64,000 nt of DNA from Heliocidaris erythrogramma (taxonomy: Eukaryota; Echinodermata; Echinoidea; Camarodonta; Echinometridae). The stretch lies in NCBI GenBank assembly GCA_025617745.1, contig CM046870.1:9054303-9118302 (forward strand), written 5' to 3'. A program made the position numbers and the translations under genes. Below are positions 42,514 through 56,300 of the stretch, in pieces. Below the pieces are notes generated by a model. The model ran no database searches. It was not told the origin of the DNA and saw only the letters and a program-made list of their open reading frames with translations. How positions within the stretch are numbered: position 1 is the first letter of the stretch; every line of letters begins with the position of its first letter.

Positions 42514-43888
42514 ATCAAAGCAATGGCAATCAATATATAGCTATATCAATTCTCTGCTTCGAATCGGTCAGAATTCATCACTGATGTGCAAGGGATTATT
42601 TTATGTCTTGTAATGATGTACAAATATGATTTGTTTTGTTATAGGTCTACCAGTATTTTCAACAGTACCTGAAAAAGCAGCATTCATAATGACATTTTAA
42701 ATCAATGTACTTTTGTACGTCTACATATCACAGTATTGCTAGACATTATCGAAGTTGCAGGTAGTTGTAGTTTCGGATAACCTGTACAGTTCATCCAAAT
42801 ACATGTAGCCTACTCCACTATTAAAGCAGGTACAAATTGGCACAGCCCACATGCAGCAGAGACCAAGTAAATAGGCCAAAAGCCATGAAAAATACCACTG
42901 CAAAATGGAAAAACAACCATCATGGTAGAGAGTAGTTGTTTGAGAATGTTCTAACTTGAAACCCTACACAAATAGACAAGTTTGCCAAGTTCCAATCCAA
43001 GCCATGAAATACTTCCATCAAATCATTGAACTTTGGGAATTTGCATATAGTTTCATGTAAAAACAAGATCCTGGTTTATCGCTAGCTAATAACATCATTG
43101 GAGGGATACACATTAATAAGCCTTAATGGTTACTTCATGAATAAAATTTGTGACTCATTTCTATATTCTCTGTGAACTGATACAATATTGCTATAACATG
43201 TACTATTTTACACCTGGTAAACTGTTTTTTTAAGAGAAATGTACATCCGAAACAGCTGATATTAAGATGATGGTGAGTACGAACAAATGTGAAGATAAAC
43301 ATGAACAGTTCTTTCAGATGATTTTATTACTTTCTTTCAAGAAATAAACACGATGGTATGCTTTACTCTTCATCTAATATGGATTGAAATTCAAGACTGC
43401 CACGTTGGTTTGGAGAACATGTACATATGTTTCATATACATTGTACATGTGACAAAAGTTGAGCATGGAAGTCCACTGTTTGTTCCATTAGTCGACCAAA
43501 TCCGAAAAAGAATTTAAGTGGGAAAATATTATGATGATTTATAATAATACGAGAGGTATTTTGAGTACAAACCTCTAGTATGATGTGAAAATTTTAAAGT
43601 ACATGTAGTACAGATATGATATTAATGATGTACAATATCGTGAAGACAGAAAGTCCTGAGGAGAAAGTATTATCGATTAATCACTGGGAGAAAAATTGTG
43701 ACCATATATCGTTTCAAGAGGCAAATTTTCATTCTTTTTGGCTTTAAAATTGTTCTACATATCTCCAATTAGTACCCACTGTTGTACAAAACCACCAGAA
43801 ATGAATAAATAATCTAAAAACCGATTTCATCCAGTTGAAAAATAGAAAACATCAATCACCACCGAAATGAAAGTGAAAGAACAAACAA

Positions 43889-43894
43889 TTTATT
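43889..43894 (-). terminator. PDIA4: Poly(A) signal of PDIA4
   Basis: The minus strand reads AATAAA, 53-58 nt after the stop codon. That position would give a short 3' UTR. Confidence 0.55.
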
Positions 43895-43946
43895 CCGACA
43901 TGAATATAACAGACTATAACAAAAGAACCCACACACAAGGCACATG

Positions 43947-44365
43947 TTATAACTCATCTTTGTCCTGCTTCAATGCTACTGTTGCATGCTCCTCGATAAA
44001 TTCACTCAATTTTTCTAGCGACCTATCACCACCCTCAAACTTGATAGGGTTGTCCTTGTCCGTCGCTTTTGCGAAATAGATTGTTGGAAATCCTGTGGTC
44101 TTGAATGCACCGTGCGAGACATCGTTTGCAGTAGCATCCATTTTGGCAATGACAAGGTTCTTGGTGTCTGCAAACTTCTTGCCCAATTTCTTGTAGACGG
44201 GTTCCAGCTTTTTACAGTGTCCACACCACGGTGCGTAGAACTCGATGAGGACGTCCTTGTTCTTGTCCAGGACGACTTTCTCAAATGTTTTCCCGACGAC
44301 GGTCTTGACGGCCGCTTTGGATTTCTTGGGGATGGGCTGGGACTTGATCACAGGCTTTAGTTCAC
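43947..44365 (-). CDS. PDIA4: PDIA4 exon 10 (last)
   Basis: Acceptor TTATTTGTTGCAG|GT. Encodes [20 protein letters not shown], the third active site [20 protein letters not shown], then MDATANDV and the C-terminal LKQDKDEL. Confidence 0.97.
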
Positions 44366-47300
44366 CTGCAACAAATAATCAGTTAACATTAAAGATAATC
44401 GTGAGTTCTGATAACGATTTAAAAACATAGATTTATAGAAATTCACAAAATATGTATAAATAAAGAACATCTGCAAGATAATTCTGACAGAAAATGTGAG
44501 ATTACTGAGTAATATTCAAAACAAACAAGGTATTCCATGAAATGCAAGGACTTTCTTCAGGCCATGTATGTCATCTCCCTGCAATATTGTCCCTTGCCTG
44601 CATATTTGTACAGGCGATTTTCAGGGTATTCAGTTTTCAGGATTTTCTAATGCTAATCTTCACATTTGGTTATCCTAAATTTGACATCAGCATTCAATAA
44701 CCGCATGATAATAATTCACAATAATCGCATGATAATAATTCACAATAATTCACAAAAAATGGATTTCTTTTTACACTGCTACATACCATTCTGCCAATTT
44801 CTGATGAATTCTCTGAGGACATCGGATTCAAATTCATCCTCTGGTTCCAGCTTATACTTCAATCCATCAGCACTGAAGATCCCGGCATTGATGTCTTCAC
44901 CACTGTCGTCAAGCTCCAGCTGTTTCAGCTCACTTGCAAACTCGTCCTCGTCAGCGATGGCGAAGAGGAGCTCGTCAAACTCCTTGTCTTTGGCTACCTC
45001 CACGATCTTTTGACGGTAGATCTCAGTTGCTAATAATGGGAATATAAGAATGAATTATATAACATCTTACATACAGTATACTATTCTGAAAAGATTCTTT
45101 ATGAATACCACTTTCCCTATTGAAGCAGTTTGGTCAAAAAGATTTATTATCTGATCTTGGTTGTTAGTGAATGGAAATATGAGAAGGAGAGAAATCATTA
45201 AAATATCCTCACCCTCGCATTTTATGTTCAGAATAGGCATGGGAAAAATACAAATTCGGCTTAACTTATGATTGAAAAGATGTATGTACACTCTGACCTC
45301 AGTTGCTAATAATGGAAACACAAGAACGAGAGAAATAATTCAACAAACCTTACACACTGTATGCTCTTCTCTAAGGGTTTTCTACAAATACACTGTTCAG
45401 ACATTTGGCCAATCAGATAAATTTATAATCTGATCTCGGTTGCCAATGAATGGAGATAGAATGAAAAAAAAATAATGCAACAAGTCTAATATAGTATCTG
45501 AAAAAAGTTTTAGTTACGAAAACCACTTTACCTATTCAGACATTTGGCCAAGAATGAGAGTAATAATGCAACAAGCCTCCATACACAATGATCCTCTGAA
45601 AAGGCTTGAGACAACTTCTCTTTCCCTATTCAAAAACCTACACCAAAAATATAGATGACTTTAATCTACCTGGTGACAAGGAATTGAAAGACTATGTGGC
45701 ATTGGTTCTCTACGTGTTAGGTAGTGTATAATAAGTCGATCATAACTGATAGCCGACAGGTTGTAGAGCAAATGCTTTGGCGACACTTGCTATGTGATCA
45801 ATATCATACTCTAACTGCACTGTAGACCTCAACCCAGAATCAAACCCAATACCTAACCCTAACCCTAATCCCAAGATAAAACCCAATTGCATCCCTTACC
45901 CTAACCCTTTAACTTCAACGAAATAATGCCCTCCGCAATTATCATCAGAGCATTGTCAGAGCTACAACTGACATGTTAGTATTCTCGCATCGTCTATCTC
46001 TTGTTATCCTCCTTACCGACTCTGTGATCAAAGCTCCAGTCTACAGAGAAGAAAGCCACCAGTAGAGGGCGGTCTGTGTAACGCTTGTCTCGGTTCGCTC
46101 TCGTCATCTGGCCCACCAGAGGAACGTCGTGTTCCTGATAGAAGTTCTCCAGGTCTTTGATACTACCATCTGCCTGCATAGTAGGAGACACAGGAATTTA
46201 TAGTGGAAGAATTCTTATAACAGTACAGACAGATTTTCACATGGAAACAGTATGTGTATTAACTTTCTTCTGCACAAGCGGCAATGATAGAATAATTGAA
46301 CTCATTCAAGTTGAAAATATTTACCCTGTAATGACATATTTTAGAACCCTTATTGATACCTTATAAACTGGCGAGAGCCCTCATGAAATATTCTTTATTG
46401 GCTGAGAAAAATGTCTCTCTTCAAAAACAATCCAAAACAGGTTCCTGAATTGTTGTAAAAGCTCAAAAGTTCAAAATTTCAATATCATGACACAATGAGG
46501 GAAAACAAATTGTGTAAAACTCTCAAGGGTCCTGGCAAGTAGCGAAGTGACTCACGAAAATGTCTATGTCCATATCAACATATATGTTTACAAAATTAAC
46601 ACCATAAACAGTATTTGTGTACACAATGACAGGGTAAAATGTACGGAAGAGATAACATATGCTGAAATTTTTTCTTTAAAAATTACCTGGCTGAAGACAT
46701 GCCTCCATGGTTCATACTTGGATCTGAAACGCTCTGGCAAGAACACAACGACTGATGGAGCGTTGACCTTGTAGCTGTCCCGTGACTCCTGATCAAATAC
46801 ATGAGCAAATCTGTAGTCATCCCTCAAACCGTTGCCTAAGATGTAGAACATGATAAGAGATTGTAAATGAAGGTTAGCAATGAAAAACCCAGTGAATATA
46901 ACACGGGGGCCAGGCAAAATAATCTAAGGAGCTAACATAAAAATAAATATCAATTGTTAATGCTTGGTAATGTAAATATCAGTGAATGTAAAGTTCATTT
47001 CCACTTTAGGTGTAAAAAAATTCATTCATTCATCTCCCCCTGCCTGATAAAGCGAGTTTATATTCCTCTCGGAAATTAAAAAAAGTTGGGTGCACAAAAA
47101 AACATGTGCGTACATGTGTGTAGTCTCATAAATCTACATCTGTGCACAGTGACTTTCAGCAAGATTCAAAAAGTATGTTATCATACTGATGATTCCAAAA
47201 CCTCACAATACAACATTATCATTATCATTTACTAGGTAATAAACCATTCTCACTAAATGCTGCACAGTTTGCTTGCTTCTCAAAGCAATCACAATGACCA

Positions 47301-50300
47301 ATGCTCAACTTGTCTGTTAAAGCAGATAACCGGAGAAATGTCTCATAACATAAGAAATAGGACAAATTATACATTTTTGGAAAGCTAATCCCCCAAAGAA
47401 TACAATGAAATTAAATTTTAGAGATGTAAGCTTCTTCAAAAAGATTACCAGGACTTTTTTTCAAGACCCCTGACAGGGTCTCAGATGAGCCACGAAAGCG
47501 AGAATTCTTGCACTAGAAAAATGACATCATTCTAGGGACAGCTAGCTTACGGTATACAACTTGACTGTAATTGTAGCTGTATGAATCGTATATGTGTGTG
47601 TGGCTACTGCGGTGATTCACCCAGTGATTGATGGAATGACAGTGTGATTCCAGTCCAAAATCAGACATTTTGTCGACAAGATTTTCAAAGATTGGAAGAA
47701 ATCAGTAGCTTACCTCGAACTGTGAACGTTATGTGCGCGCGCTGTATTGACGTGATCGTGAGCTAGCTAGAAGCAAGCAAGTGTGTCCCGAGTATTATGT
47801 CACATTTCCAAGGTTGAAAAAGAAACTGCTCGCGGGGCAAAAATATGCGAATATTTTGGCACACATTTGAAACAGAATATTAATTTATGAAAACCTATGG
47901 ATTTCGAATGTTGATGGAATGTTTTAGGGCATCTTCCCCTTTTCTTTAATACCAAATTTATTGCATTTTGATTTGTTTGTACATCTCCGAGTAACACCTT
48001 TAAGATTTTAATTCAGGTTAACAAATTACATTCAACTCCAACATTTCATGATTAGACTTACCTGCATCAAGATATGTGGCATAAAGCGGATCTTGGTTAT
48101 CATTGAAGAAGCCAACAATGCTGACATCATCCTGGTGCGTAAGGAACTCTCTAAGAGCTTTAAGAGATCCAAGGAGCTGAGAACTATCACCAACTTGTTT
48201 CTTCATGTACTCAATGATACCTACATGTAGGTGATAAAAAGTGACAAGATTACTTGATGTAGTTATTGCAGAAGTCTGTGACGCTGATATCGTACAAGTG
48301 ATTGTTCGACACATGCCCCGGCGACATTTTTAAGGATATCTGATTTTGCAGATGCTGAACAAACCGCAATGACTTTCACATCTTGCCTGTACTCATTCAA
48401 TACCTGGGTAAGAGAACCATTGCAGATACAACACCTTGCTTAAAGAGAAGTTTGAGTTCTGGGAAAGGTGACAATTTGTGAGCTTTCTCATTCCTGTTAT
48501 GTCAGTTTGGAAGATCATAGAAATATCCCCTGAAAAGTATTGATTTTCAAATGCCCTCATGTTCGAAATATGACAAGAAATAGCCGAAGTGTTCGGGCCG
48601 AACAATCATGCCACTTGTGTGTGCATTCCCATGTACACATTTCTGCGTGCAGCACATGTGCTTTTCAGTGAGATATGGTTAATTTCTTAATATGATTATT
48701 CCAAAACCTCGCAGTATACATCAATTGTTATGTAGACATGACCATCCATTTCATATGGCTTATCTAACAGAATTGTGTACTACTACAACTACCTGCTACA
48801 AACTAAAAACCCACAATTACAAAGGAAGATAGGGAACAGGTTTATCCACCAAGACCTGATAAGAATAGAACAGATTTGAGTTTGCATGTACCTCTGGATT
48901 CTCTGGGTCCACTGTATTCAAATTCTTTGCCCTGCCTGAAGATCTTGAGAGTGGGGTATCCGCTTACGTCGTACCTGGTGGCAAGGTCACTTTCTGCAGT
49001 GGCATCGACCTTGGCTATCGGGATGGGTGGATCTTCGTTCTTGAGGAAAGTTGCAGCGGACTCTAATTCTGGGGCAATCTTCTTGCAATGACCACACCTG
49101 AAAGAGAAGAACAATACATGTAAATGATGATGACATATAGGGAGGACGAGAAGAAGAAGAAGGAATAGGAGAAGGAAAAGGAGGAGGAGAAGGGCGAGGG
49201 CGAGGGAGAGGGAGAGAAAGAAGAAAGAAAAAACAGGAAGAAGAAGAAGATTGTATCCAAATGGTTAAGTGAACAGTGCCCTTAAAACTACTTTCTTCTT
49301 GGCAGAGAAAAAACATTTCAGGTAAAATGAATGGAGCAAAGGTAATGCCAGGAAAACAACATACCAAGCATACAATTCTACCACCAGGCAAAGCAAAGAG
49401 TATTTCCGGAGAGAAGTACGGAGAGAAGCTAATACCAGGAAAACAACTTACCAAGGTGCATAAAATTCTACCAGGATCAGATCAGCCTCATTGACTGTGT
49501 CATCAAAGTTTTCTTGGGTGAGGGTGAGGACAGCTTCTGGGGGCGGGGTCCAGTCTGGATCAGATTCCTTCTTCATATACTGCACGATACCTGGTGAAGA
49601 CAAGAGATGACGACTGTAGAAAGTTTTTTTTTTGTTTACAGCTCTTCAGGGATTTTTTATGGTACAAAATGAGATTTTATCTTCTTCTTCTTCTTCTGTT
49701 TACTCTGCCTCCTTCACTCCTGAAGATTTCTTGCAGATGAAAGAGGTGTGTGTGTCACAATGATTTAAACGTTTCTCTTTCTTTCACAATAACTCTTTTG
49801 GGTTTTCTATATTTGTTTGAGATTTCGTAGCTAAATCACTCACTGGTCCCATACATGTTTTTATCACTGGATATGAAAATGCTCATACAAAACACATCTC
49901 AAAATATTCTTCCTGGCAAGGCTATCCACAAGGATCAATGCATACTTTCAACCAAGCAGAAATCATTCATCTCACTAGTACAAGGGCCATATTTGATGGG
50001 TCAAAGGATGTACTTACTTGATGGTAAAATTACACCAGGGAATATTTGTCAAATGGACGGGACCACAGGACATATCCAAGGCACAATTTTTTTTAAAGGT
50101 ACATTTAATGGCTTTTGCTAAACAGTCGGGTAACGTCGCGTCGCGTTGGTAGAAATTTTCGAACATTTTTCAGGAAGGTGTCTTCAAGGGGACAAATTGA
50201 AAAAGAGTCCATCTCAGTATGATTTTTCCCGTTTTCAGGCTAAAAACGACAAACAAGGGAATAAAGAAAACAATAGAAGGATAATGCAAAGAAAAACATG

Positions 50301-53300
50301 AACTATAAAGAGAGAATAGAATGGTAGGAAGGATGGAAGAAAATATGATGAAAGGAAACAAAGAATACAACAAAAGGAAAGTTGGAAAGTAAAAATAAGT
50401 GGATAAAAACAAAGAAAAACATAAAGAAAGATAGAGACATAAATGATAGAAGGATAAAGATATTAAGAGTAACATAAGGAAAGATAGAAGAGAAGATGCA
50501 ATTGCGGCAAGCTGGCGCGCGTGCCGGGCTAGACTCGAGCGAGCTAGCTGTGAGATTCTTTTCACATTTTAGCACTTACTGTAGGCCTATTACTGGATAC
50601 TTATGAAGTTTTTACGTTATACAAATAAAATGTGCATCCAATGTTTATCACGTAATGAATAGTAAAATAAAAATCATTCCGAAAATAGTGATTTAGTAAT
50701 GTGTTTTTTTTGTTTTCTAAAAAAAAAAGGTTTTGAAATATTAAACTATGAATAATTCTAGAGCAAGTCCTAACTTCAACTCTTTTTTTTGGGGGGGGGG
50801 GGGGGTAGCGTGTGTGTGTGTGTGTGTGTGTTCCATTTTTTTTTACAGGGTAATTATTTTGTTTTTCATTGCTATATTGTCCTTTTGCGGTTTACATATA
50901 TTAGAGAGATATGAGAGAGATAGAACGAGAGAGATATAGAACGAGATAGAGATAGAGAGAAAATGTAGAGATTAAGAACTAGTAGATCAGGTTAAACAAC
51001 GAAGACAAAGAAGATGATCGAATAACAAGAGCAAGGGGAAGAAAGAGAAAGCGAGAAATGGAGCTTCAGTGCACAGAAGGATAATGGGGAAGAAGAGAGA
51101 AAGAAGAGATTGATCAGGTAAGAGTGAGCATTTTGTCCGTCCGTGACACTTGTGATATCCCATGTTGAGAGGCTTTACCTAACTTGTTCGTATCTTGGTA
51201 AAATGATTTCTTAGAAAATTCTGATATGTCTACTTATTTGGGCCATACAATTTTCAGCATGGGTGTTGTTAAAAATTGCCATGTTAAGCAAAAATCTGTT
51301 ACACCCTCTTTAGCATTCGCTACAAAATCAGGGGTTCGACATAAACTTGACAGATGATTGTAAACCCTGTTTATGTAACTAACATTTAATAAGAAAATAT
51401 TTGACAAGTTTAATTTATTTGGATTGTAATTACAAAAGGGGACGAGGAAGTCAAGCAATCAATTTCTATCTCGTCCGTCCGTCACAATGAACATTTTTCC
51501 GATTTGCATATCAGGCCCCTAGCCAGGGGGTCGGAGGGGTCGGACCTTCTTGGGATGATATCTGCTTTTTCATGAAAAAAAAATATTGGCAACACTGCAA
51601 CTCACTTCACCATCATTCACAACCCCTAAATTTCCCCTCGGGAGTCATTAAATTACAGCAGTAAGCATCTATATTTTATCATTTTCCGGGGGGGGGCATG
51701 CACCCGGACCCCAAGCAAGGACCTTACAAAAAGGTCCACTTTACCAACTTCCCCTTTAGAAACCCTGGCTACTGGCCTGCATATAGAAACCATGACAACC
51801 ATGTTTTTTTTTCATAATCCTTTGTGATACTCTTTATGATAAACCCCGAAGTTACCCATGTTTATTTGTTAATTAATATTCATACCCCCCCCCGCCCCAC
51901 CATGAAATTAAATTTTGTTTTCCATCTTTCATAATGTTACTGTTTATATTTATTCTTTTTATCCTCTTTTTTATTGCTTTGAAAGTCCTCTGATCAATCA
52001 ATCGCAAACCTACAACACCCTCTCCGGAAGTTAGACCTGCGATGGATATCCATATCAAGTTAAGTTGAGATCGATTCAAATCAATCGCAACTCTTTACTA
52101 CATATATCAGCGCACCTAGCTACAACTGACAATGTAAATGAAAAAAACATGTATCACATATTTTGCCTGATGGAAAGGCCTGTTCAATCTGCTCAGCATG
52201 ATTTTGTTATTCATTCGATGACGGGATCCTGAATAACAGAAAATTACAGAAGTCTCACCATCTTTTTCTCTTGGTCCATCATAGGCAAAGGGCTGCCCAT
52301 TCCTGAAGATCTTCATTGTAGGGTAACCCGAGACATCAAAGCGAGAAGCCAACTCCTGGTTTTCTGTGGCGTCCACCTTGGCGAAAGATACAGGAGGGGT
52401 GGCAGACTTCATTTCAAAGGCAGCAGCGGCATACTCTGGCGCTAGACTCTTGCAGTGACCACACCTAGAAATATGATGATCAAGTTTGCATAGTTTTAAT
52501 TTACTGCATTTAATGGAGACATGTTATGAATTATCTATTTAAAGAAATCAGTATTAAAACACAATGAAGAGTCTTGAAACATTCAGTGTTAATCCTAAAT
52601 TTCCTTTAAAGCACATTTTGGGACATGACTCAAAAATCACTGTAAAGTAATTAGTAGAATTTTAGAGTCAGATTATCTAATTTGGCTTTGGAAAATTTTG
52701 TGTCAAGACTGCATGGACATACATATGGAAAATTTGTTGTCAAACAGTTGGTGCACCCATGACTCTGATTTGGTAGGTGCAAGGTGACGCATGCCAAACT
52801 TCTTAGATGACAGACAGATTAACAGAATAAGAGCCCTGTTTCATAGAACTTGTCATCAATGACAAGTTGCAATAACTGTTATAAGCTACTGAAATCCTTG
52901 CATCTGATTGGCAGAGAGCGAATTTGTCGGTAAATATCACTGACAAAACACTTGATGAAATGCTCCCCCCCCCCCCCCCCCGAATTCTCCATTGAGTCTA
53001 ACTACTTTTATCAATCAATGCTGCATTGAGAAATTTACATTCTAATTATCTGAATTTAATGAATAAACACTAGACCTACAATAACATAAATGTCCCTTTA
53101 GCAGTTTGCTTCTGTTGCACTTCAATTCATAATCGGTTGCAACAGACTGCAATGTGATATATGATTTTTTATTTATTTCATTTTTTTTTCTGTGTAGGGG
53201 GGGGGGGTGTAAACAATGATAGATTTTTATCCACAAATTAAGTTTGCATTCATCCCAAAAGGGGTCCAGAACCTACAACTAACTTGTTATATGTTCATTG

Positions 53301-56300
53301 TTCTTGAAAAACTGCTTTAATCCGAATTAAATATTCTTAAAGAGAAGGTTGAGTTTATGTCAGTTTGGAAGAAAATCATAATAGATATGTCCCCTGAAAT
53401 TGATTGCTCTTCAAATGCCCTCACATTCGAAAATTGACGAGAAATAGCTGAAATTTTTGGGCTAAACATTCATGACACACGTGTGCGCAGTCCCTTATAC
53501 CCATTTATGTGTGCAGTGCATGTGATTTTCAACGATATTGAGAAAATATCTTACCATTTTTATGAATCCAAAACCTCACAGTATACACCACATGATTAAC
53601 CTTTCCCAACTGATTTGAGATAGTTTCTTTCATAATGTAATTATATTACCAGAACTCATGTTTCATCTTAATATATACTTTACTTCCATTACTTTAGTCA
53701 ACAATAGATTCTTTAAAATAGAGCCAAATTTTACCAAGGAGCGTAGAATTCTACAAGAATGATGTCTTCACTGTTGACCACATCATCAAAATTGTCTGCA
53801 TTCAGTACAAGGACATTATCTTCTTCCTCCACATCAAATGCTTCCTTCTCTGCGTCTTCGACATTGATTTCTAACATTGGGAAGATAAAACAGGATACAG
53901 AAGTAGAGCGTTAAAGAGAAGGTTGACTTCTAGGAAAGGTGAAAATTAATTTGCGAGCTTTCTCATTCCTTTTATATCAGTTTAGAAGAACATCATAGTA
54001 CAAATACCTGAAAAGTATTGCTCTTCAAATGCCCCAATATTCAAAATTTAGTGAGAAATAGCTGAAGTGTTTGGGTGCAGTCCCATATACCCGTTTCTGT
54101 GTGCAGTGCATGTATTTTTCAGCGAGACTGGGTCGATTTCTTATCATATTGATGATTCCAAAACTTCACAGAACAGGTTTGTCTGTTTAACAGCAAATTT
54201 TCACACTTTTTCTACTTATGTCAGCCCCATTCTGGCTTGCTTCCGCGATAGCTCTGTCAGTCTGTGTAAATAATGAGCATGTTGTATTATGTGCACAGAC
54301 GTCAGTGACAGAGCCGTCGCGAAAGCATGCCAGAATGGACATGACATAAGTAGAAAAAGTGTGAAAATTTGCTGTTAAACAGACGACCTTTGTAACAAGA
54401 CTAGAAAATCCAGGAGAGAAGACGGTGAGAAAGAAATTGAAACGATTCAAGGAAATTAAAGTGGCGTAGAATGTAAGAATTTAATGAAAAAATGAGGTTA
54501 TTTTGATTGTGATGACGGTGATCAGTGATATACAATACGTGGTGATAACTGATACAATAGGTCTTAATGCTGGCTTGTGGCTGTATCCAGCCATACGTGG
54601 TTTGGATACAACCACACGCGTGTGGCTGGATGGTAAAGACACATGCGTGTGGCTGTATACACCACTCATAGGTACACGCCATTGCCGACTGTGTAGTAAC
54701 GCAGCCAACACACATCCCATACCTAAACTGCATCACTGTGCATTTTTGGCTATATTTAATTGAAACTCATATATTGCAGTTTACTTAAATCCAAATACTT
54801 ATGTTGAATAATAGATGATTAAAACTTACCAGGTTGTTTTGTGACCTTTGAAGAGGGTTTCCTGAAATTTTGGGTCCTTTTTGTCGATAACTGCTATCGA
54901 GACTGTCCCGTCAGCATCCAGTTTGTATTTTTCACGATTATGATGAAGGGAGCCCTCAGCGCTCGTAGTAGTACCGGCGCGATCGGTTCGTCGATCTCCT
55001 ACGAAGACCTGGAAGGGCCAAACTGACGACGTAAAAAAATTAAAAATATTACGTACGTACGTAATAATTACTACGTACGTACGTAATATTTTTTATTTTT
55101 TTACGTCGTCAGTTTGGCCCTTCCAGGTCTTCGTGGAATAGCTTGTGTGCGTAACATTCTGCGTACGTATCTACGGTGCGTAACCATGTAGAGCGGCCTC
55201 ACTAATGCGCAACATATTGAGAGCAGTCGTCATCCGTATGGAGGTGTGGGTAACAAGTACCAAAAAGAGGGCTGTAAATGTAAGTTTTTATAACTTTCTA
55301 CATTTTGTATCTTAACGAACTGATAACTTAAAATCTAAAGAATGATACTTAAGTATCAGTTTGCCCACAAAAACCTCCATTTCAAACAAAATTACATCTG
55401 TATCCTCAATACCCAGTATACACACATGTATATGATCCTAATGGTCAATATGACCATTGCTTGCTGATGTGGTATACACTGCCATTTTCAAAACACAAAT
55501 TAGATATAGATTACCGATATACCGTACTACCAGTACCATAGGCCATACCATGAAATAAATAGATGGGGAGCAGAAATATAAAGGATCACAATCATTTTTA
55601 TTTCAGAATAATTTTCATGCATGATATTGAGTGAAGTAGGAATATTCAGCATTGGTAGAAAGGGTAGGCCTAATAGTAATAAATCAAATGCTTTGGTAAT
55701 AAATGTTTTATATAAATACGGTATAAATCTACAAAATATTGTAACACAAGGCATGGAAAGTTAACATCAGTGAAAGAAAGAGCCACAGGCACTTGGAAAA
55801 ATAGATTCATATTTTGGTCAGATGAGATGGAAGAAGATTTTAGCAAACTCCGAAGGGAGTTTGGAAGGTTCACCATACATGGAAACGGATGAATCCTGCT
55901 CAATGAATTTTTGTTGTTTACTTGGGATTGGGTCTTGGCTCTTTCATAGCTTGATCATGTTTTTGTTGATGTTCAAATCATGAAATATGCCAAGACATAT
56001 TTTATAAAAACATTAAGCCGTCAAAACTCAAGCCTGTAAATTATGGCTACCAGGCTAGTAACGACCACTACTAACTTTACTTGGTGTAGTCTAACAAGTA
56101 ACATGTCTAACTTAAGTTAAGACTAAGTAAGAGTCCAAGTTGATCTATGAATGATTGTCTGACTAAGTACGACTAGGCCTAGTATTATTAGTATGAGCTC
56201 AACTGCATCTGCCTGGAGCGAGGTCGCGGTAACTCTCAAGCTTAGCACGCCAGAGCTCGGGCACAGTTTCTGGACACCATCCTGCTCAGCTCGAGAGGAT

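Larger units (their letters stand above)
40383..43888. other. Interval between convergent genes (3' UTRs and spacer)
   Basis: AT-rich and without coding signals. It holds possible poly(A) signals for the patatin gene (ATTAAA near 40840 and 40907, AATAAA at 41159), one pogo-type MITE and one hairpin. Nothing else is recognised. Confidence 0.5.

Noticed and set aside
45840..45908. Telomere or chromosome-end fusion
   Set aside because: Only about four degenerate CCCTAA units inside an intron; too short to indicate a fusion site.
49063..49454. Minus-strand frames rich in Phe/Ser/Pro in PDIA4 intron 4
   Set aside because: Composition artefact of the GAA/GGA tract; they run through a real splice site.
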